From Flavobacteriales bacterium UBA6693 (lineage in GTDB: Bacteria; Bacteroidota; Bacteroidia; Flavobacteriales; Weeksellaceae), in NCBI GenBank assembly GCA_002454815.1, contig DKJL01000019.1:5413-34267 (forward strand): a stretch of 28,855 nt of DNA, given 5' to 3'. Of this stretch, positions 24,076 to 28,855 are shown piece by piece; the stretch's first letter is position 1, and every line of letters begins with the position of its first letter. The notes under the pieces were generated by a model. The model did not search any database and was not told the DNA's origin. It saw only the letters and a program-made list of their open reading frames with translations. The position numbers and the translations under genes were made by a program.

Positions 24076-24104
24076 TTGGGTCGAAATATAGATGAGTAAT
24101 TTTA
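24076..24104 (+). promoter_or_regulatory. Putative promoter of the DUF4286 gene
   Basis: TTG (24076-24078), an 18-base spacer and TAATTTTA (24097-24104), one mismatch from TAnnTTTG, 16 bases before the start codon. Confidence 0.4.
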
Positions 24105-24120
24105 AATATAGTTAAAAGTA

Positions 24121-24435
24121 ATGAGTGTTTTAAGCCTTACATTTCACAACACCAATGAGGTAAAGCCGCAATGGGAAAACTATGTCGATAACGAATTGCA
24201 CGAGATGGTGGAAAACCTGATGGATGCAGAAAGATATCTGCTCTCTGAAGTAGAAAGCGACCTGGTGAACGAAGGCCAGAATACGAATTTGCTGCTGATG
24301 TTTGAAAACACAGAGAAGCGACAGGACTTTATAGAGATCGAACTTAAAAATATTACTGAACATATAGAAACACGCTTCGGGCAGGAAGTGCTTGTTTTCA
24401 CCACTTTTTTAAATCCGAAAAAAGCGCGGTGGTAA
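24121..24435 (+). CDS. DUF4286 family protein
   Basis: A 104-residue protein I recognise as the DUF4286 type (PF14114), common in Bacteroidota. It begins MSVLSLTFHNTNEVKPQWENY and ends VFTTFLNPKKARW; the middle DAERYLLSEVESDLVNEGQNTNLLLMFEN is characteristic. The predicted fold is a small ferredoxin-like alpha/beta barrel. No function is known to me. It is divergent from gyrA and ends two bases before the stop of the minus-strand acyl-CoA reductase, so the two convergent transcripts must overlap or terminate within each other's coding ends. Confidence 0.82.
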   Translation: MSVLSLTFHNTNEVKPQWENYVDNELHEMVENLMDAERYLLSEVESDLVNEGQNTNLLLMFENTEKRQDFIEIELKNITEHIETRFGQEVLVFTTFLNPKKARW

Positions 24436-24437
24436 AA

Positions 24438-25472
24438 TTAAATCACTTCCAGGAAGCGCATCGTATCGACGTGATCAGCATAGGTATCCAGCGCGGGATG
24501 TTGCGCCTCACCGAACGGAACTGAATTTAAGCCCGCAGCTGCACCCGCTACCACGACCTGAATGTTTTCTTCATTCTGGTGGATAAAATCTTTAACCTCA
24601 GACATGTCTTTGTAGCGGCTGAAATTCACGACGGACAACGGCGAAAAAAGCGAATTATCCTCCTTCAGCATCACGAAGTTGTTGTCCCAAAATCGTTCTT
24701 GATTAAGCAGATAAATAGCGCGGTTGTACTCATAATTATTCGCGTATTTGTTGTGATTAATCACGTCACCAAAGCCTACAAAGTTTTCAAAAAGACGGTC
24801 GATTTTAAAATCTTCAGGCAAAAACAACCGCGTTACGTTGCGGCAACCCAAGCCGTAATATCTGAAAATATCTTCCGCCAATGCCACAAGATCTGCTTCA
24901 GTTTCCTCACCGGTAATCACCGCTACAGAAGTTCTGTTTTTTCGTATAATACTTAGATGGTCTTTAAAATAATACTCCAGATAACGGGCGGTATTATTGC
25001 TTCCCGTGGCAATTACCGCATCAAAATCCTCCAACCTTTCCACAAATTCGTACGCAACGTTTCCGTCTGAAAACCCGTCCCACATTTTCATCAAAAAAGG
25101 AAGTACCACTTTGTCTTTCGACGATTGTTTGATGAGCGGAATGTGCTGACTTAGCACCACTGACACGACATCATGAAAACCCACAAGCGGAATATTTCCG
25201 GCTAAAATGAGCCCCACCCGTTTTGAGATTGCAGCTGGCCTGTAGACAGAAACCCACGTGGTAATATTTTCAAGCGTTAACAGGTCGGACCATTGCTGCA
25301 GGGCAAACATCTGATTCTCAATCGTGAACCATGGATTCTCGGTCTGCGCCTGCCGTAAAACAGCCATAAAATGATGGTCTTTGGCATTGAAATCAGCATC
25401 GGATTTGGCGCTGAATTCCTGCATATAACTGCCTAATTTACAAAGGCCTGAAATTTGTTTTTCTAACTGCAT
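24438..25472 (-). CDS. Acyl-CoA reductase (LuxC-like)
   Basis: A 344-residue NAD(P)H-dependent acyl-CoA reductase of the LuxC family (PF05893), related to aldehyde dehydrogenases; it reduces acyl-CoA to the aldehyde. The nucleophilic cysteine is in RYYGLGCRNVTRLFLP (C210). The nucleotide-binding region includes VGLILAGNIPLVGFHD and VIATGSNNTARYLEYYF. It is somewhat shorter than LuxC of luminous bacteria (about 480), as is usual in Flavobacteriia. No lux genes are nearby. It is divergent from ferredoxin by 60 bases, an arrangement I recall as common in Flavobacteriia. The physiological acyl substrate is unknown. Confidence 0.9.
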   Translation of the reverse strand: MQLEKQISGLCKLGSYMQEFSAKSDADFNAKDHHFMAVLRQAQTENPWFTIENQMFALQQWSDLLTLENITTWVSVYRPAAISKRVGLILAGNIPLVGFHDVVSVVLSQHIPLIKQSSKDKVVLPFLMKMWDGFSDGNVAYEFVERLEDFDAVIATGSNNTARYLEYYFKDHLSIIRKNRTSVAVITGEETEADLVALAEDIFRYYGLGCRNVTRLFLPEDFKIDRLFENFVGFGDVINHNKYANNYEYNRAIYLLNQERFWDNNFVMLKEDNSLFSPLSVVNFSRYKDMSEVKDFIHQNEENIQVVVAGAAAGLNSVPFGEAQHPALDTYADHVDTMRFLEVI

Positions 25473-25499
25473 TCTCTGGGGAAGTTGGGGGATTTTTAG

Positions 25500-25517
25500 T
25501 AAATTTGTGCAAATTTA
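25500..25517. promoter_or_regulatory. Face-to-face -7 boxes between acyl-CoA reductase and ferredoxin
   Basis: TAAATTTG on the plus strand (25500-25507) and the same octamer on the minus strand (25510-25517) form an inverted repeat with a 2-base centre. Both are perfect TAnnTTTG boxes, suited to the ferredoxin gene and the acyl-CoA reductase gene respectively. The upstream TTG elements are poor for both. The dyad might also be a regulator site. Confidence 0.45.
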
Positions 25518-25532
25518 AAAAATAAAGTAGCA

Positions 25533-25883
25533 ATGGCTATCAGAATAACAGACGAATGTATAAACTGCGGTGCCTGTGAACCGGAATGCCCGAACAACGC
25601 CATTTATGAAGGCGCTGTCGACTGGAAAGCTTCCGACGGTACTGCACTGAAAGGTAAAGTGGTGATGAAATCGGGTCTGACAATTGATGCGGATGCGCCG
25701 CAGGAACCTGTAAGCGACGATATCTATTTTATCGTAACCGATAAATGTACGGAATGTATGGGCTTCCACGAAGAGCCACAATGTGCGGCAGTATGCCCGG
25801 TGGACTGCTGTATTCCTGATGAGGATCACGTAGAATCCGAGGAGAGCCTGCTTGAGAAAAAAGCATTCCTCCACGGAGAATAA
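25533..25883 (+). CDS. 2[4Fe-4S] ferredoxin
   Basis: A 116-residue ferredoxin with two cluster sites. The first is C9-x2-C12-x2-C15-x3-C19-P. The second is C72-x2-C75-x8-C84-x3-C88-P, the longer spacing typical of the Allochromatium (Alvin) type. Between them is an insert of about 50 residues, longer than in compact clostridial ferredoxins. The tail is acidic. It is a cytoplasmic electron carrier; the partner is not known. It is divergent from the acyl-CoA reductase and 51 bases upstream of serC on the same strand. Confidence 0.93.
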   Translation: MAIRITDECINCGACEPECPNNAIYEGAVDWKASDGTALKGKVVMKSGLTIDADAPQEPVSDDIYFIVTDKCTECMGFHEEPQCAAVCPVDCCIPDEDHVESEESLLEKKAFLHGE

Positions 25884-25934
25884 TGGTAAAAACCAAAAGC
25901 AAATAAATTTATCCAAAATAAACGCAGCATTACG

Positions 25935-26999
25935 ATGAGTAAAAAACATAATTTCAGTGCCGGGCCCTGTATACTTCCTCAGGAAGTTTTTGAAAAATCA
26001 GCCGAAGCAATTGTAGATTTTAACGGCATCGGCCTCTCGCTGCTGGAAATCTCACATCGTAGCAAGGATTTCGTGCCCGTTATGGAAGAGGCGCGTGCCA
26101 TCGTAAAAAGACTCATGAAACTTGGCGACGATTATGAGGTACTTTACCTGGGTGGTGGTGCAAGTCTGCAGTTTGTGATGGTTCCGTTCAATTTAATGAA
26201 AGCCAATAACGGCAGAGCAGCCTACCTCGATACCGGTACTTGGGCGGCTGGAGCGATAAAAGAAGGTAAAAAACTGGGGACTGTGGATATCGTTGGTTCT
26301 TCCAAAGAAGAACAGTATTCTTTTATTCCTAAAGATTATAATGTTGGTGCTGAATATGATTATTTCCACTGCACATCCAACAACACCATCTACGGCACAC
26401 AGATGAAAACTTTTCCGAACGTCGATACTTTGATGGTTTGTGATATGAGTTCGGATATTTTTTCCCGTCAGTTGGATTTCAATCAGTTTGATCTGATCTA
26501 TGCAGGTGCGCAGAAAAACATGGGTCCTGCAGGCTCCACACTTGTCGTGGTGAAAAAAGAAATTTTAGGCAAAACCGGTCGCGATATTCCTTCTTATCTG
26601 GATTATTCGCTTCACATTGCCAAGGATTCCATGTACAACACTCCGCCGGTTTTTCCGGTTTACGCTTCGTTACTGACGCTACAACATCTGGAGCGAAACG
26701 GTGGTATTGCCGCAGCAGAACAAAGAAATAATGCCAAGGCAAAACTTCTGTATTCGGAAATCGACCGCAACCCATTGTTCGAAACGTTCTGTCGTGAGGA
26801 AGACCGCTCGGTGATGAACATTTCTTTCAAACTTTTGGATGAATCTAAAAAAGAACAATTCGAAAAAAGCTGGAAGGAAGCAGGTATTAACGGCCTCAAT
26901 GGACACAGAAGTTTAGGCGGCTACCGCGCCAGTATCTATAACGCGCTGCCGATCGAAAGTGTACAGATTTTAGTGGATGTAATGAAAAATTTAGCATAA
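25935..26999 (+). CDS. serC: Phosphoserine aminotransferase
   Basis: A 354-residue PLP enzyme that converts 3-phosphohydroxypyruvate and glutamate to phosphoserine, and that can also serve vitamin B6 synthesis. It begins KKHNFSAGPCILP, typical of SerC. The PLP-binding lysine is K194 in YAGAQKNMGPAG, and the C-terminal GHRSLGGYRASIYNALP is conserved. Its stop codon is directly followed by the serA start (TAAATG, no gap), which makes tight co-expression of consecutive pathway enzymes very likely. Confidence 0.96.
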   Translation: MSKKHNFSAGPCILPQEVFEKSAEAIVDFNGIGLSLLEISHRSKDFVPVMEEARAIVKRLMKLGDDYEVLYLGGGASLQFVMVPFNLMKANNGRAAYLDTGTWAAGAIKEGKKLGTVDIVGSSKEEQYSFIPKDYNVGAEYDYFHCTSNNTIYGTQMKTFPNVDTLMVCDMSSDIFSRQLDFNQFDLIYAGAQKNMGPAGSTLVVVKKEILGKTGRDIPSYLDYSLHIAKDSMYNTPPVFPVYASLLTLQHLERNGGIAAAEQRNNAKAKLLYSEIDRNPLFETFCREEDRSVMNISFKLLDESKKEQFEKSWKEAGINGLNGHRSLGGYRASIYNALPIESVQILVDVMKNLA

Positions 27000-27980
27000 A
27001 TGGTAGTACTTGCAAATGATGGAATTTCTCCGGCCGGAGCACAGATGCTGCACGATGCCGGGATCGAGTTGCTCGAAATCACCGTTTCACAGGAGCATCT
27101 CGCCAACTATATTAACGAAAATGAGGTCGATGTTTTACTTGTCCGCAGTGCTACCAAAGTACGCCGCGAACTTATTGACGCCTGCCCTTCCCTGAAGATC
27201 ATCGGCCGTGGCGGCGTAGGAATGGACAATATCGATGTGGAATACGCCATCGAGGCCGGACGTTATGTGATCAATACGCCAAGAGCTTCCTCGCGCTCAG
27301 TTGCGGAAATGGTCTTCGGCCATTTTTTTGCACTTGCCCGCTTTCTGCACGAGTCGAACAGATTGATGCCCCTTGAAGGCGAAACCCACTTTAACGCGCT
27401 GAAAAAATCATTTTCTTCCGCTACTGAACTTGAAGGAAAAACGTTAGGTGTCATCGGCTTTGGCGGTATCGGCCAGGAAGTTGCAAAGATGGGAATTGCC
27501 TTGGGAATGCGCGTCAAAGTACTGACCCGTAAGCCCAGAACAGAACAAATCGCAATTGAGTTTTTCGACGGACAGTTTGTTTCATTTGATATCACCACCG
27601 AAACCGACATGGATGTATTTCTGGCGGAATTGGATTTTTTAAGTATCAATACGCCCGCCACCAATGGTTATCTCCTCGATGCCGCTCAGTTCGAGAAAAT
27701 GAAAAAAGGCATTTATATTGTGAATACCGCGCGCGGGGGTGTCCTTAATGAAGTTGCGCTTTTGGATTTTATCGAATCCGGAATCGTGGCAGGTGCAGCA
27801 CTGGACGTTTTCGAGAACGAACCTACGCCCGAGCTGGCATTGCTGATGAACCCAAACCTATCCCTTTCTCCACATCTTGGCGGCAACACGAAAGATGCAC
27901 AGCGAAAAATCGGGATGGAACTGGCCGAGCAGATCATCGATTTAAAAACAAAATTCGAGACGAGCAATGCCAATATTTAG
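27000..27980 (+). CDS. serA: D-3-phosphoglycerate dehydrogenase, short form
   Basis: A 326-residue NAD-dependent dehydrogenase catalysing the first step of serine synthesis from 3-phosphoglycerate. The Rossmann motif GFGGIG (153-158) and the catalytic triad R245 (NTARGGVLNE), E274 (ENEP) and H292 (LSPHLGG) are all present. It ends soon after the catalytic domain, with no ACT domain, so serine feedback of the E. coli kind is not expected. It is adjacent to serC and overlaps the next gene by 14 bases. Confidence 0.94.
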   Translation: MVVLANDGISPAGAQMLHDAGIELLEITVSQEHLANYINENEVDVLLVRSATKVRRELIDACPSLKIIGRGGVGMDNIDVEYAIEAGRYVINTPRASSRSVAEMVFGHFFALARFLHESNRLMPLEGETHFNALKKSFSSATELEGKTLGVIGFGGIGQEVAKMGIALGMRVKVLTRKPRTEQIAIEFFDGQFVSFDITTETDMDVFLAELDFLSINTPATNGYLLDAAQFEKMKKGIYIVNTARGGVLNEVALLDFIESGIVAGAALDVFENEPTPELALLMNPNLSLSPHLGGNTKDAQRKIGMELAEQIIDLKTKFETSNANI

Positions 27981-28855
27981 ACCTTTTCGCGGAATTCGTC
28001 CCAATGATGATTATGTGGACGTTTTCCCGACCCACCCGTTAGATAATTTTACCGACGAAGAACTTCACCACAAGGCACAACAGGATTCTTCCTATATCCA
28101 AATGGTCAAACCCTATGTGGTAAGCAAATCAAAAGATCTGGACCGCAATCTGCGTAAAATCCGGACGAATTTTGAAGAATTATTGTCCGAGCGAAAACTT
28201 GTGCAGGACGGTTCTGCGTATTATTTGTACGAACAGATTTTTCCTAATAAATCTGTTTTCCGTGGTTTACTGGGACTGGCAAGTGTTGAAGATTTCCGCA
28301 ACGGAAAAATAAAAAAACACGAGTCGACGCTGACACACCGGAAAGAAAATTTAGCTCACTATCTCGACAAAGTGAATATTCAGGCAGAACCTGTCCTGTT
28401 GACCTACATGGCCAATCCTAAGGTGGAACTGCTGATGAATCATGAGGAGAAAAATGTTCCGCTGCTGAATTACGTTGATGAAAAAGGTACGCGACATAAA
28501 CTATGGCGCATCGACAACCGGCTAAGAATGCAGCAATTCAAAGAAGTGATCGAGCAGATCGATTCTTTTTACATTGCCGACGGGCACCATCGGATCGGTT
28601 CCGCCGCGCTGAATGCCAATAATCAAAAAGAAAAGAATAAGCGCCATTCCGGTACAGAGCCCTATAATTTTGTGCTGAGTTTTATCGTGTCCAACCAGTC
28701 GATTAAAATTCATGATTATAACCGGCTTTTGGAAGATCTGAATGGGCTGAGCGAACAGGATTTTTTAAACAAAATCGAGAAAAATTTTCATATCAGCGAA
28801 AAAGGCGCAGAACCTTATTTCCCAAGTCAGAAGTTTCACCTTTCGATGTATCTGG
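27967..28855 (+). CDS. DUF1015 family protein, cut by the window edge
   Basis: An open frame from ATG 27967 that continues without a stop to the last base, giving about 296 residues; family members have about 400-420. It begins MPIFRPFRGIRP and carries the family marks KKHESTLTHRKEN (H118, E119), then AEPVLLTYM, and YIADGHHRIGSAAL (205-209 DGHHR). The family function is not established to my knowledge. It overlaps serA by 14 bases, so it belongs to the same operon; linkage to serC and serA is recurrent in Bacteroidota as I recall, suggesting a link with serine or phospho-amino-acid metabolism. Confidence 0.9.
   Translation, partial: MPIFRPFRGIRPNDDYVDVFPTHPLDNFTDEELHHKAQQDSSYIQMVKPYVVSKSKDLDRNLRKIRTNFEELLSERKLVQDGSAYYLYEQIFPNKSVFRGLLGLASVEDFRNGKIKKHESTLTHRKENLAHYLDKVNIQAEPVLLTYMANPKVELLMNHEEKNVPLLNYVDEKGTRHKLWRIDNRLRMQQFKEVIEQIDSFYIADGHHRIGSAALNANNQKEKNKRHSGTEPYNFVLSFIVSNQSIKIHDYNRLLEDLNGLSEQDFLNKIEKNFHISEKGAEPYFPSQKFHLSMYL

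Noticed and set aside
24438..25472. Bioluminescence-type lux operon
   Set aside because: Only a LuxC-like reductase is present, without luciferase genes; this gene is ordinary in Flavobacteriia.

Overview
The window looks like chromosomal DNA of a Bacteroidota bacterium of the class Flavobacteriia, most likely a Weeksellaceae member of the Chryseobacterium/Kaistella type. The pointers are the protein families (a DUF6428 arsenic-cassette protein, a 'MARQ'-type Bacteroidota orphan family, DUF4286), the acyl-CoA reductase / ferredoxin / serC / serA / DUF1015 gene order, Bacteroidota promoter boxes (TAnnTTTG, often with an upstream TTG), and two intergenic repeats of a kind I recall from Chryseobacterium-like genomes. 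The genus is inference; no 16S gene is present.

Layout. 1-160 is a frameshifted copy of part of the tetR gene found at 2355-3026. The two copies are direct repeats bracketing a compact arsenite-resistance cassette (arsR, DUF6428, ACR3 pump; 299-2258) that lacks an arsenate reductase. Divergent from tetR runs a membrane cluster: DedA, a TFIIB-type zinc ribbon, TerC and a TVP38-like VTT protein (3154-5944). 5945-8177 is gene-poor and in part GC-rich; its one convincing gene is a MARQ-type orphan (6232-6957, minus). mnmE (minus) follows and carries an in-frame insertion of about 62 codons built from degenerate 7-nt tandem repeats.

The middle part holds a PIG3-type quinone oxidoreductase, a MepB-like protein with an M19 dipeptidase, a membrane-anchored orphan, a LytS/LytTR two-component pair, a lipoprotein 5'-nucleotidase and a nucleoside deaminase. 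These plus-strand genes converge at a strong terminator with a minus-strand block: a long aminopeptidase P, and gyrA followed by a secreted TPR protein. On the right, a DUF4286 gene converges with a LuxC-like acyl-CoA reductase. The reductase is divergent from a ferredoxin-serC-serA-DUF1015 run that makes the first serine-biosynthesis steps; the DUF1015 gene runs off the right edge.

Most of the window is ordinary core genome. The parts worth a second look are the heptad insertion inside mnmE, the tetR-fragment repeat around the ars cassette, a terminator hairpin that contains the first ATG of the histidine kinase ORF, the face-to-face promoter boxes between acyl-CoA reductase and ferredoxin, and the orphan-bearing GC-rich island. 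I did not find a convincing wholly new multi-gene system. No rRNA, tRNA, CRISPR array or transposase was recognised.
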